Source of the DNA: Ridgeia piscesae
Lineage: Eukaryota; Annelida; Polychaeta; Sabellida; Siboglinidae
Assembly: GCA_025642075.2 (NCBI GenBank)
Contig: JAODUO010000465.1
Coordinates: 217,501 to 281,500, forward strand
Length of the DNA: 64,000 nucleotides
Direction of reading: 5' to 3'
Shown here: piece after piece, positions 1 through 16,100 of the stretch
Position numbering within the stretch: position 1 is the stretch's first letter
How the letters are laid out: each line of letters starts with the position of its first letter
Translations under genes and position numbers: made by a program
Notes under the pieces: generated by a model
Database searches by the model: none
Told to the model about the DNA's origin: nothing
Seen by the model: only the letters and a program-made list of their open reading frames with translations

Positions 1-3230
<3,230 letters not shown>

Positions 3231-3299
3231 TTCTGGACGAACTGTGTAACTAACCACTTTCTTGTACAATGTCTTATGTTAAGAAAAGTTGCAACTTAA

Positions 3300-3411
3300 T
3301 GCATTTTTGCAGTCAAAAATTCCATTTGCATCGATGTTGACTGGAGCATGAAATGGGCGATATTGCATCAACGTCAACGCATTGCCAACGTTTTATTAAA
3401 CAAAACTGTCT
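3300..3411 (+). other. Probable 5' UTR exon of the USPL1 gene (end only)
   Basis: A strong donor, T|GTAAGTC, lies at 3412. It is about 215 bases upstream of the acceptor of the exon that carries the USPL1 start codon, because that exon begins five bases before its ATG. A non-coding leader exon must lie upstream. This is the nearest good donor, but the left edge and the transcription start are not visible. Confidence 0.35.
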
Positions 3412-3630
3412 GTAAGTCGCATCATCATGGTAATGGTGTTTTCGTGCACAACAATTGTGCGTATTTCAGCTTTCATTCGGTTGAGTGTAACACTGAATCA
3501 GTTAAATTGGATTTGAAATATGTCTTTACTTTCTTTTTGAAGATATCAATTCTGGCGTTTCGTTCTTTGAGTTAGAGACGAAGAGTTGTATCATTTTATT
3601 CAAACTAACGTTCTGTTGTTTTCAGGGACG

Positions 3631-5843
3631 ATGTCTTGCATTATGGAAGGTACAGTGTGTAAACAGTGCGCTACTAATGGACGGAAGACAATACTTCGTT
3701 TATTCCAAATCAATTTGGAAGAAGCCGTTTGGATGTGTCCGGCTAAAGAGGTAAGGACTGTTTAAAAAAATGCATGAACTGTACACTATTCTCTACTGGT
3801 GTCATTTTACAAGCCTTAAATTTAAGACATTTGTAACGTCTTATACGGCTATGAAAAATATGCACTACTTGTTTGGCACCAAAAGTAGCAAAACATCAAA
3901 ATTGGAATGGAATTCACAGCATGGTTATATATTTGTGTGTGTGTCAGAACAACCGTTGAAGTAAATATAGAAATTATTTTTTATTTTCAGTGTACCTTTC
4001 CAATGGGGGCAATGACAATTGATAGTATGTTGGTGAAACGGAACGTTTCAGAGATGACTGAAATGAAACGGCGCAAAGCAAAATTAAAATGTCCGCGACC
4101 CTTGAATACGACTGCGAGACTTGTGCATTCAACAGTTACATTGACAAGAAACCAGGCTGCCATGGTGACAGATAACAGTTCAGTGTTATCTCATGCAGCT
4201 GAAAGTAAGTTATCAACAGTGGTTGGTGCACCAGATGTCACCACGTCACAGAAACACACTTCTTATATGACTGATCGCAGACACAAAAATTATTCGGCAA
4301 GTCCAACACCTGAGTCAAGTCAGGTGCCATCCTTGACTAAAGCAGTGTTTTCTCCTAGCATGGACACAGACTCGGCTGGTTTGTCAGTTCCCACAAAGTC
4401 AAGTTCTAGTCACATTGTAGCCAAACCTGGTGACACCAGTGCCGTTTGCCGAAATCCTGGCTTGGCTTCATTGCTGAACGATCAGGTTAAACGTTTCGCA
4501 GACTCAACAACAGTCCGTCCTCGCAGATATCTCCAGTGGAGCAATGTTGATGCCCTCTGCTGGATGGATGTGGCACTGTGCTTGCTCGTCCACTGCACCA
4601 ACCTGATGGAGCTGGTGGAGACCTCTGGTGGTGTGGAGACATCGTTTGTGAAGAAGTTGCTGGTGCAGTATAAAGAGATCCTCACGTCATGGAATCGTAT
4701 TGATCCGAGCGTCAGGGCAAGTGTCGAGGAAACAAAACGATTGAGCCTGGAGACAAGTGTTGGTAGGGTGTCAGTGAAAACGGGGGGCGGTGGACTTGAC
4801 CATCTAGTCACGCCCCCAACTGGGGTAAACAGTGGTTGTTGTGCCGGTGAGATAAACACATCTCCCGTGAAACTGCATCAACATGAATCAAGCGTCTCTC
4901 TGGCGACTGCGTGTCAAATGTTAGCCAAAGTTCGGGATGACGTGTTGGAGTGCCAGCCGAAACTGCGCCGAGAGCGGGGCCACAATCACAGTCCAGTGTT
5001 TGCACTGCCCTTGTTGCTAGAAGATGGTGACCAGGCGGTGGACGATCAATTCCGTGTGGAGTTCTGTTGGCGCATGACGTGTACGCAGTGCCACCATTGC
5101 CACGAAAACAGGTTAGTGTTGATGCTGCATTTTGTGTTTTAAACCATATAACTTATTGTAAATGTGACACAAGTTTGTTTATATGTTACAATTATTAAAA
5201 GGGGTTCTTGTTGTTTTAAATGTGTATTTGTTGCAAGACTTAGGAGTTAGGACTACGTGTCTGTTTACTTTAGCATTGGATAATTGATCCTAATTTTTAC
5301 ATCAATATCAAATTAAGTGGGTTCTAATTGTTTACTGATATTGTGATAATGTACTTATTGACCTGATAACTTTGTGAACATATCACTTTACCTATCTTTT
5401 TTTGGCTTCCATGAACCCATAGTCACATTCAGACAACCGTCTTCTCATTACATGAGCACATCCCAGGTAACTGGCATAAAGTGGCAAACTGAACATGTGT
5501 CGCTTCTGAAAACTCTGTAAATGATACTGATGTTAAGTCTTCAATGTCTGTTCTGTGTTTAAGGGTTGCAAAAACAGTGACAACATTCCCAACCGTGCCA
5601 AACGACTTCTCCATGAGCCAGCCCTGTTTCCTGAGAGCCTGTTTCAAGTGTAACTCCCCTGGTCAACGAATGAACATGCACATTGAAAGGTATACTGTGT
5701 GCTTCCAGTTGGTTCTAGGGCTTCGGGAACATTTTATATAGTATATTGATGCAAATTGTATATCTTGGTTTATTTTGCATTTTTACCTGTATTATGCAAT
5801 CCAGTTACATCAATACACTATTTGTGAGTTTGTCAAAATATAC

Positions 5844-5874
<31 letters not shown>

Positions 5875-8800
5875 GCATGTTCTAAAAAAATGAGTCATGT
5901 CAATAAAAAAATTGAGCTAGTCACATAATTGGAAAGAAGATATGGTGGCAAAAAGTCAAAATCATCGTTGCATGATTATAGTTTTTATTAAATATACAGT
6001 GTTTTATCAAAATCAAGATCGCTGATCTACGACTCATGTTGTTAGAACACATCACATAAACATATATATATATAATATATATAATGACATACTAGTATAT
6101 AATATTATCATCTTTTGTAGTATTAAACAATAGTCTACTGTTTTCTAGTTTAGATAAAGTGCAAAAATTACTATGCAAAGTATGGTGATACAAGGAGAAT
6201 GCACAGAAAGGACATGCTGTTATGTGTTGTGGTTTTAATATGATGGCGATGTAATACAAAGTAATACTGTGCTATTGATGTTGCTGCAGAATGCCGTCCA
6301 CACTTCTCGTGCACTTCGTTGAGGGTCTGTGTGATCCTGTACTCACAAACTATGACTTCCAGTTTGGTGCGCTAACGTATGCCGTGACAGGTCTGATCCA
6401 GTATAAGGGCACCCCGGATCACTTCATCGCCTGGATCAGAGATGTCCGCAGTGAGTACTCTGGTGGCACTGATGTGGCATCTTTAAAAGTACCGATAATC
6501 TTATCGGTGGCTTGTGTAATTTGCGTGTGCTTTTCATTGCAATTTATAGTACTTTTGGAAAATTTCAATAAGTCTTGCTAGCAATGGTTAAAGATTAATT
6601 ATACCAACATTTAATAGATGTGGAAATGTTTCATTGTTCTAACTGTTTGAGAAAGGTCGCTGCTTACAGAGGACATCTGCCTGCACAAGATGATGTTGAT
6701 AGTAATCATAGTATGGATGTACACCTGTGCTGCAGTTTCTTGTTGCAAATAGCTGTGTCAAAATAGAACTATAGCCATATCCTGGACACAACATATTGTT
6801 AATATATTATTATAGCATATGACAAAATCATTATTGTATGCTTTCTGGTGTGCCCTTACAGACCAGTCAATTTGCCTATTTGAACAAAGCAACAAGTGCA
6901 ATGCTGATTTGTAACTGGTTTAATTCTGTGTATTTGCCCTGCTTTGAGTTCATTCGGTTAATTTACAATTGTTCATTACTATTATGTGGTTGATAATTAC
7001 TACTTGTAATTCCTAGTTGCTGTTTACCTTCGGTGTAATTTAGTGTTTTTTCAGCTGCTGTCGTGAACACTGTACAGTTTTGTTTAACTGTACCAAGGGT
7101 ATTGGGTTATGGATGTATGAAAGTGCACTGAGTGACCACTGCACAGTATGTTGCGTTCATATGGGTGACTGTATGCATAAACGTGTATGTACAGATAGTT
7201 TTCAACTTGAATAAAGCTAGCGCTGAAATACTGATTGGCAATTGTCACATTTCAATGTGACAATTGCCTTTCCGTCCCGGGTGACATTCACAGAATGTTG
7301 CTGTCGACACTGGGTGTTTTCATCTTGCACAAAGCTCATGTCTATAGACTCGTTGCAAATGGCACCTTCCCGGTATCTTCAGTTAATTTTTTCATGGAAT
7401 ATGGTAAATAATTTAACGCTGATTTTCAAGAGAGAGGAATGGAAATTAATGAAAACAAACTGGTGAACTTAAAACAATTCAGAGGCAAAAAACTAGTTTT
7501 GTATTCTGTCATTGGGGCAGTTATCACGAGCCAGGGTAGAGGAGCATTATTGCCCCGTTAACCTGTGCTAATAACTGCTGCCCCTGTAATCAAAAGCGAG
7601 TAGTTAATCGCACTGACGAATGAGGGAGACGTAACAAGATTCTTCCTGAAGGTAATCCGTATGTTTTGTGTTCGTGCCTTGTGTTGCCGTTTTCTTTCTG
7701 GTGAGATTATGTCAATTTCAAATCGGCTTGTTTTACACGTCAGTGTTTAGGTACAGTACGAATCAGTCCAAAACACATTTACAGAACATTCTATATCATT
7801 TTTATGGACCTTTAAGCCATTAAATCAACATGCCATATCTCAGTTAATCCTGAATATAATGTTTCGCCTGTGAAACACAAGGTTATTACGAAGTGTAAAT
7901 AGTGTCTTGCAAAGTTTTTTTTAAATATTTACATTAGATTGAGTTTAATTTGTTTCAGTTGTTAGTATAACTGTGGGACCTGTTGTTGTCTGACTGTCAC
8001 CAGGTCTGTGTGTTGTTGTGTGACTGTCACCAGGTCTGTGTGTTGTTGTGTTACTGTCACCAGGTCTTTGTATTGTTGTGTGACTGTCACCAGGTCTGTA
8101 TATTATTGTGTGACTGTCACCAGGTCTGTATATTATTGTGTGACTGTCACCATGTCTAGATGTTGTTGTGTGAGTGTCACCAGGTCTAGATGTTGTGTGA
8201 CTGTCACCAGGTCTGTGTGTTGTCTGACTGTCACCAGGTCTGTGTGTTGTCTGACTGTCACCAGGTCTGTGTGTTGTCTGACTGTCACCAGATCTGTGTG
8301 TTGTTGTCCGACTGTCACCAGGTCTGTGTGTTATTGTCTGACTGTCACCAGGTCTGGATGTTGTTGTCTGACTGTCACCAGGTTTGGATGTTGTTGTGTG
8401 ACTCTCACCAGGTCTGGATGTTGCTGTGTGACTGTCACCAGGTTTGGATGTTGTTGTGTGACTGTCACCAGGTCTGGATGTTGTTGTGTGACTGTCACCA
8501 GGTCTGGATGGTGCTCAGTTCACCATCACCCTCTTGTTCCAGCAAATCACTGGATGATATGCGATGATCTTCTGCACCCCGTCTGCGAGTTCTCCAAACG
8601 CCCCCCTTCCTTCCCCCCCTCCCAAGTGCACATCGTCATGTGGGAGAGGCAGAGTTACCATGGTAACCCCGTAGCCGCGGAGGCTGCGACACACTGTCCA
8701 ATGGGAACGACAGCTGTTGCGACCAATGACGGACTGGCACACATCACTACGCAGACCACTACCGTACCACCAGGTGTCTCCACTGGACTGCCACCAGGGG

Positions 8801-9941
8801 TCACTGTTATTATGACTCCGGCCTTGATGGCAGCTTCTGATATCTCGCAGCAGCCAGGGACGTGGATGGCAGTGTCACCGGTTGGGTTTGTGGCCCCAGT
8901 TGGAACGTATCAGTCGTCTACTACACCCCAGACACAAGCAGTCACTGTTGCGAGAAATTCACGTGTGGTTCACAGCGACGCAAGAACCAAGACGGGCAAG
9001 ACAGGTCCACTCACGGAGAGGCTACAGAGATGCCGCGAGAAGTTTGAGCGTGCAAAAGCAATTCGACCGCGTGTCGTGGCTCCACAGACGCCACCTACTG
9101 TCATCTGCGTGCGTAACTTGCAGTGTGGACAAAGCTATGCGGTGTCGCGGCCAGCGTTACCATCAGCCCAATGTGCGGTCAGTCAGTCAGCAGTCACACC
9201 ACGACCGGACCACTGCGACGGTCAGCTTTCTCTTGGCGTACAAGCCTCGTCTTCCCACAAGTCTCGAGGAACTCCGACTGTCGCGTCCGGTAATGTCAGG
9301 CCCTGGGAATGGGTGTCACTCGGTCAGTGCCTGTGTTTGCTGGGTACACTGCCAAGGCTCATGGATGCAAGCGTGACGTCGGTGATGCCAAATGCTCAGG
9401 TGAAATAAACAGTGGTGTTAACACTTCATCCTCATTAAATAGTGGTGTTAACACTTCATCTTCAGCAAACACCGGTGCTAACACTTCGACGACGTCACTA
9501 AACAGTGGTGTTAACACTTCATGCTCAGCAAACACTGATGCTAGCACTTTGACGTCGGTAAACGGTGGTGTCAGCATGCTGACGTCAGTGAAGTCAAGAG
9601 TACCCCGCACAAACACTGCAGTATCAAAGAAACGAGTCATCCGACAGTTTGGCGGCAGTGACAAGAGACGTAGACTGTCAACACCTCCAGTCTTGTCAAC
9701 CCACAACACCAAGTGTGTAACCAGTTCGGCGCCAGAGACTTGTCACTCGACACAGGAGAAGGAGTGTGTCGTGAAACAAGTTGACACGACCGACGACATC
9801 CCCGACAAGTTTGATGACATCCCCGACAAGTTTACGGATGTTCTGGACGAGTTGTGTTCGACACTTGACATGTCGGACGTGTCACCGAGTGTCAACCAAT
9901 TTGACGACGTTATTGATTTTGACTCCCTGCTAGCTGTCTAA
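3631..9941 (+). CDS. USPL1: USPL1-type SUMO isopeptidase, five coding exons (one frameshift)
   Basis: Exons are 3631-3750, 3991-5111, 5564-5689, 6290-6450 and 8543-9941; every junction is GT..AG and the phases agree. The product is about 975 residues, close to the vertebrate length. The N-terminus has the paired-cysteine pattern typical of USPL1 (VCKQC, then MCPAKE|CTFPMG across intron 1). The catalytic triad is visible: Cys230 in ALCWMD, His500 in DHFIAW and Asp517 in CDDL, with His-Asp spacing like the vertebrate enzyme. CTQCHHC and CFKC pairs could bind zinc. The family is a C98 cysteine isopeptidase that removes SUMO and is linked to Cajal bodies. The last exon carries HIVMWER, a Ser/Thr-rich linker, SGVNTS-type repeats and an acidic C-terminus. 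It changes frame near 9310-9330, consistent with one missing base. The start is the first ATG after the exon 1 acceptor. Confidence 0.9.
7980..8518 (+). repeat. 30-bp minisatellite in USPL1 intron 4
   Basis: About eighteen units of 27-30 bp share the core GACTGTCACCAGGTCTG. Shorter units lack one TGT. The array ends about 25 bases before the acceptor of USPL1 exon 5. It stays open in the frame of that exon and would encode a Cys/Val/Thr-rich repeat if retained, but the exon 5 acceptor and homology place it in the intron. Confidence 0.93.
9413..9598 (+). repeat. Coding repeats in the USPL1 tail
   Basis: Imperfect 30-39 bp units encode variants of NSGVNTSSS, rich in Ser, Thr and Asn, in the downstream frame of the last exon. 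This is a disordered, fast-evolving segment between the catalytic domain and the acidic C-terminus. Confidence 0.8.
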
Positions 9942-10115
9942 GGTGTTGAATCAAAATAGTTCAGGAAGATCAGGAGTATTTATTTGAATGTGCAAATTTC
10001 ATGGGAGGGGTTAGTTAATGTCAGCGAAAGACGGCAGCATTCCATGGTTACAAATAACCTTTGTGTTCTGGCTTGCATTTTATAGTGTCTAAATCATTTA
10101 GTGTGCATTTATAAA

Positions 10116-10121
10116 AATAAA
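10116..10121 (+). terminator. Candidate poly(A) signal for USPL1
   Basis: AATAAA lies about 175 bases after the USPL1 stop codon. A second AATAAA at 10525-10530 could serve a longer 3' UTR. Confidence 0.55.
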
Positions 10122-10129
10122 TCCTTTCC

Positions 10130-13100
10130 TATTGTTTTTTACTGGTGGTAATGTAGAATGAAAGTAACACATTGTATTATAATGTGCTAAACAAGCCCAA
10201 CAGTGTGCAGTGCAGTTAAATTAAAATCTTGAAACATAATCAACATCTCCATAACCTGTTTTTTGTTATTGCATTGTTCAAGCATTATCTGATGTCCACA
10301 GCTAATTATATCTTCTTCTTCGTCCACCAGCTGACGTGCTGGATTGATTATTTCAGTGTGTGTATGAAGTTTCATTGTCTGTTTTCATGAATCTGTGATA
10401 TTTTGTGATATTAACATCGATTGAATTGTTGCTGCTGCCAGAAAATGCACCAATTAAATTATGTGAATTAAATTTTGTTTTGTATTTTGCCCCTATGTTC
10501 ATCCTTCAGTTCTGAAGTTAGTACAATAAAGATATGATAGCTACCAGACATCTTGCCATGAAGACATTAACACCTGGCTATAATGAACACCTTGCAGTGA
10601 AATTTCCTTCAAACTTTATAGTGTAATACCCTTGTCAAACGAATATAAATTCTGTTGATTGCAAACTCCTCACTATTTCCACTCGAACGTGGTGTGCCAC
10701 AAAATAACTGCTTTTGGCGACATCACTTGTTGTGAGTGCCGAAGGGTGCAGCTATCTATAAATAGGGGGTGGTGTTGTTGCAATTTTTTATGGAATACCC
10801 CCCAAAAATATGAACATGTTATACCCGAGTGCAAAAATTTGACTAGTCGGGTGATCCTAACCCCTTTGAACGTCATAGCCACTGGTCCTAAAGTAACTCT
10901 GGACCATATCTTGGTGAAAACTTATCCTATCTTCATACAATTTGAGGATTATATTACTCGTGAAGGTTATTGTAATTTAGGAAAATTTGCATAATTGTTG
11001 CCATGGCAACAGCGATTTATATGGATATGGGTGTATGTTGACACGAAAAAAAAATTATTCAGTGTAAATGATAGCAAGTACCATCACACAATTGCAATAA
11101 ATTTGCGCAATAAGGTGGTTTTGGGCTGTAAATTCTAGTGTTTTATGACTATCGTGAACTGCACCATTTAAGTGATTTTGTTTCTTCAAATTCCTTAATT
11201 GGTTTACCTTTGCTTACAAACATTTAAAATAAAGCTGACATCAAAAATAACTTATTGCACCTAGTATATTCCACAGAACAATTGGTGAAAATTTCAGTTC
11301 CCTATCTTATATAGTTTTTCCAAAATTATTTTTGCTGTTCGGCACAAATAGTTAACAATGTAGTTTTGAGAAAATTGCCAAAAAAATGGATTCCTTGTTA
11401 TTCTGTTTTACAAGCAGTTATAATAATTGGTTTTAAGGTATTTGTGGGATGAATTTTTTTAAATACTACTTATTGTGAATGCATAACATGTTAAACTATC
11501 AAGAAATGCTGAAAACACAAAATATCAACAACAAAAACATTTTTGGACCTATGGCTACTGTTAAAATATTGTCGAAAATGGTTTAACATAAACATGTACT
11601 GGGTTGATGCAGCCAGCCACTTCAACTGCAGCCATGGGATATTTTTGATATTACCAGGAAGACAATCTTAGTCTGTTGCTGGGTGTGCTCAGGAAATTTT
11701 ACATTCCAAAACTCGACCATCATTTTACTCTGGGGAAACACGGCTAATTCTATATGGCAACCAGGCCTTGTCTGTGAGAATGGATGTAAATTCTGTAATC
11801 TCTGCATTTTTTTTCTTATCAATGTGCGTACTAAAAATATCATATATGCCACAACTTTAATGCAATGTTCTCTATACCTGAACACACATGTTGAAGGAGG
11901 AATTATGTTTAATCAGTTCAAGGTAGTGTTCATAATGTGAAATATTCTCACTGTACAGAACATACACAGTTTGGAGTGACATCAACACAAGATAAGCAAA
12001 CAACAGAACATTGAGTTTCAAGTTTTATTGCCTGCTGTTGCACTATCATTGACCAACAGCATCGGTTACATCACAGCTCAGTTTGATATAATATACTCAG
12101 TATATACATTAATAAAACAATTACATGTGCGTAAATATGTATTATTTCACAGAGCAAAATTTGTTCATATAAGATACGCTGTTGCCTATACACAACTGTA
12201 CATAATTGTTTTGTATTATACATGTACATTGCATGTAAATTGACAGGCAAGTCTAAAACAAAATTACAAAAACTAAATAATTTTGTTTAGTGCTCATTAA
12301 AACCAAACAAAAACAAATGATAACCACCACGTATGGAACATAATAATTATAGGTTCATCTACATGACAAGATTTATACATATTTGAATGCATACACCGAT
12401 GCCCGAATATTGCTTTCAAAAGTGTTTATGATTAAAACATGATCAAATCTCTTCTGCAAGGCTGTCTTATCTCCCGTAATGTTTGGACAGAAAGGATAAC
12501 TAGTGTGTAAAACTGATGCACATCACCAGTACCTTGTCCAGTGTACAACAAATATAGTAAAACTAGTTAATGGCACAAATTGAATAAAGAAATAATAGAC
12601 GCCTCTTAGCACTTCAGAAAAAAGTTTCAATGCAGATCAATCTGAAAAGAAACATTAAAAAGATTGTTAACCAAGTAAAGAATTACCTGTATTATTTTCG
12701 TTAACAAAAACCTGTATCTGAAACTACGAATGTCGTTAATAACAATATTATACGTACGCTTAGTTCTATTAATAACTTCCTGTTCTTTTAGTTTATGTAG
12801 TTGCAAACATACAACAGTAGCATGATTAAAATCCTTTCTAGACGTGATTATGCAGTAACCATTTGCACAAACTAACAGTAATATTAATCTAGTCTATTGC
12901 TAAATATCTTATTTACGGCCAAAAACGATAACAAACACAACATTTATATTTTTACAACATGGCTACATTGCATTTATCACTACTGATAACAAGGTAAAAA
13001 AATATGCTTAAAAAACTATACTATCATGGCGTTTAAATGATTATTAACTTTAATATTCTCAAAATGTGTGAAAATAAAACAAGTGCTTTATGGTAGAAAG

Positions 13101-13160
13101 ACGACAAATAATGCAGACCACTTCAGCATCAGGAAAGTCATTGAAAACTTACTTAAAAAA
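10130..13160. other. Intergenic region between the convergent USPL1 and GTSF1-like genes
   Basis: This is AT-rich sequence with no convincing open frame. It should hold both 3' UTRs. A minus-strand AATAAA (TTTATT at 12024-12029) is one possible poly(A) signal for the GTSF1-like gene. A perfect RFX-type palindrome at 10996-11011 is listed separately. Confidence 0.6.
10996..11011. promoter_or_regulatory. Perfect X-box-like palindrome
   Basis: The 16-bp inverted repeat TGTTGCCATGGCAACA contains GTTGCCATGGCAAC, the consensus full site of RFX-family factors, which drive ciliary genes in animals. It lies in the intergenic region about 1 kb downstream of USPL1. That the site is used is inference. 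Confidence 0.45.
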
Positions 13161-16100
13161 CTAACCGAAGAGACAGAAAGCACAGAAATACACTTCTTCA
13201 TTTGACATTGGCTCAAACCCTATGTGTCCGGTAACTGGGACAGGCACATCACGCCCCTCCCTACATTCAGGGTGATACCCCTCCCCCTGCCCCGAGCTGA
13301 CGTGGGGTTGTCTGGCTGTGTTCCCTGGAACATGGGAAAGACACCATCTTGTCATACAAGAAACATGAGTCTGTCCAAATACACACTTTGCTTTAAATTC
13401 GCACACAACTTTTTGCTTGTTAACTGAATCAAGTGGTGCTCACATATATCAGATTACACTGTTTATACGTAATGGAACCAGCTAGGTTTTGTTAGAAATC
13501 TGGGGCATCATGTACTAGTAAGAATTAGTGAGTCTACTACACGTTACACATTTAGCCCCTGTGGGATCTTTTACTTCCCCTGGATAGAATGGACCACCGT
13601 TTTTTTATTCTCTTCCAAAAGACACAGGCAAATGTGGGGTGAATGAAATTGCCTAAGTTTGGATTTATAATTTTTGCAAAACCTTTTTTAAATAATTCAT
13701 TAACCATCGTCACAGTAATTGAATGGATATATCTACATTCAATAGCTTATTTTGTGAACATGGGGAACAAGTACCAAACTCCATTATTGGCACTGAAAAG
13801 GACATGATAATGGTATACTAAGAAAATTTCAAGTGTTTTCATTGAAACAAAATGTGGCACATAAAAGACACATTTTATGACATAAATAAGTTTATTTCGG
13901 ATGTGCAAGCGCACATGAATGGCAAGTTAAGTCATTTTTCTACCCGGAAATGGTGGTAAGTCAAAAATGACCAGTGTATAAAAAAATTGATTTTTCCAGA
14001 TCCACCAGTTGCATTACCCAAACCTGCCTGGAGGTTCTTTCCGAAAATCAAAACAATTCCATTAAAATAGAGATAAACTGAACATAAGTTACACACTCAC
14101 CAACAGAGGGCATTGCACCCCGCCCTGTGCCCCGACCCCGGGCCAACGCCTGCAGCAGGAGTTCTTGCTTCTGCAAGCAACAAGTTCAGGTAAGTAGGGG
14201 TTGGACAGGTAATGTAGGGTATTCAGAGTTACCACAGGTACACAGGACCTGGCACAGACAATAATATGTGTACATTTTAAACATAATAATTATATAACCA
14301 TTTTAAGGAAACTGATTTTTTCTGAAATAAACAAACACGAGACAGTGAAATGATTCAGTGCTGACATAACTCTGAAGCTACTTACTAAACTCAACTGCCG
14401 TGACCCATAATGAAAACCATTTTTTTAACAGAATAGAATAGTTGAACATCGAATTACAGTCACCTTGCAATTAAAGTCACCCTAGGACAGTCCCAAATTG
14501 GTTGCAGATACAAAGACTGGTTTCAAAATTGTATAAAGAAAGACCACTAGTAAAGGTGTTCAGTCTACCAGATAGGTGCAGTTTAAAAGTTTCATTTCTG
14601 TAATATTCACCAGAATATGTCTCCCTACTCACCCTCTGACTGTCACATGTCAGGGTGTTTGTGGCTGCCGGGGCTTGTGTGTGGTCACTCTCCCTCCAGG
14701 TGTCACATCTGGCATCTTGTTTATCTGCAAAATCACAGTTTTAACATCGTATAAGTTTTAATATGGTATCCAGATTTCAGGACGGCTCAGTGTGTGTTAC
14801 TCTTCACTCACAGTGATGCCTGAACAAGCGAATATGTCTGAATTTCTCTGGGAAGTGTTCAGCTATGCAAAAATCGCTGCACAAAGACTACTTGTAATAT
14901 CTCTGCCACTATCTATAGTTAGGTACCCATTCATAAACTGGCTGAACTGGAGTAAAATGGAGTCATTGATGAGCTTGCCCTAGGTTTGACTCACCGACAC
15001 TGTATGGTCGTGACTGTTGCGCCATCTGTAGGACCGCAGGCAAACCATGTGGCTGTCTCGTCGGCACGTCGGCATTGATCCGTACTGGATGTCTGATGTG
15101 GCCTTCTTCGTGACTGTTTCTAAAACAAATTAAGTCTGACTAAGTAATGGTGTCAAATGTAAACAAACATTCACTTTTGATAAATCCATAACTGAATAAC
15201 AAAGGCCAGATTGGTGGCGGACTAAACCAGCTAACAAAGCAGCTGCTGTGTTGATGATGTGCCGACAAAACAGCTGCTGTGTTGATGATGTGCCGACAAA
15301 ACAGCTGCTGTGTTGATGATGTGCCGACAAAGCAGCTGCTGTGTTGATGATGTGCCGACAAAACAGCTGCTGTGTTGATGACATGCCGACAAAACAGCTG
15401 CTGTGTTGATGACATGCCGACAAAACAGCTGCTGTGTTGATGACGTGCCGACAAAACAGCTGCTGTGTTGATGACATGCCGACAAAACAGCTGCTGTGTT
15501 GATGATGTGCCGACAAAACAGCTGCTGTGTTGATGATGTGCCGACAAAACAGCTGCTGTGTTGATGACTGCCGACAAAACAGCTGCTGTGTTGATGATGT
15601 GCCGACAAAACAGCTGCTGTGTTGATGATGTGCCGACAAAACAGCTGCTGTGTTGATGACGTGCCGACAAAACAGCTGCTGTGTTGATGACATGCCAACA
15701 AAACAGCTGCTGTGTTGATGACGTGCTGACAAAACAGCTGCTGTGTTGATGATGTGCCGACAAAACAGCTGCTGTGTTGATGATGTGCACTGATAGAGGT
15801 AGAAGCAAGGCATGTTTTCAGACAGCAACTAATGTGTTATTCTTGCTTAACCAACTCTCGCTTGGCTGCTTAACTTCACCAAGAACATAGTCTGGTGACT
15901 TAGCTGGCTTTTGAAAGTTATCTGTTTGAGGGGCTAAAACATGCTGCCACCTCATGGAGCCTGGATGATCATGTCTATTAATGTATTAATTAATTAAATC
16001 TAAGCTGTCCCATATGTCTTGGGCCATAGCAGAAAACGATCTCTTGCAACAGGTGACTGGTTTCATGCAGGCAGGTCACATTTGTGTGAAAATATCTACC

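Noticed and set aside
9290..9327. A 38-base intron in the last USPL1 exon
   Set aside because: It has GT..AG ends and restores phase but is far below plausible intron size in animals; a one-base indel explains the shift better.
15057..15300. Derivation of the 31-bp array from the adjacent GTSF1-like exon
   Set aside because: The shared GTGCCGAC word is on opposite strands and the rest of the unit does not match the exon.
15130..15828. Repeat proteins of 156-232 residues on the minus strand
   Set aside because: They come from the 31-bp minisatellite inside a GTSF1-like intron; three overlapping frames cannot all be genes.
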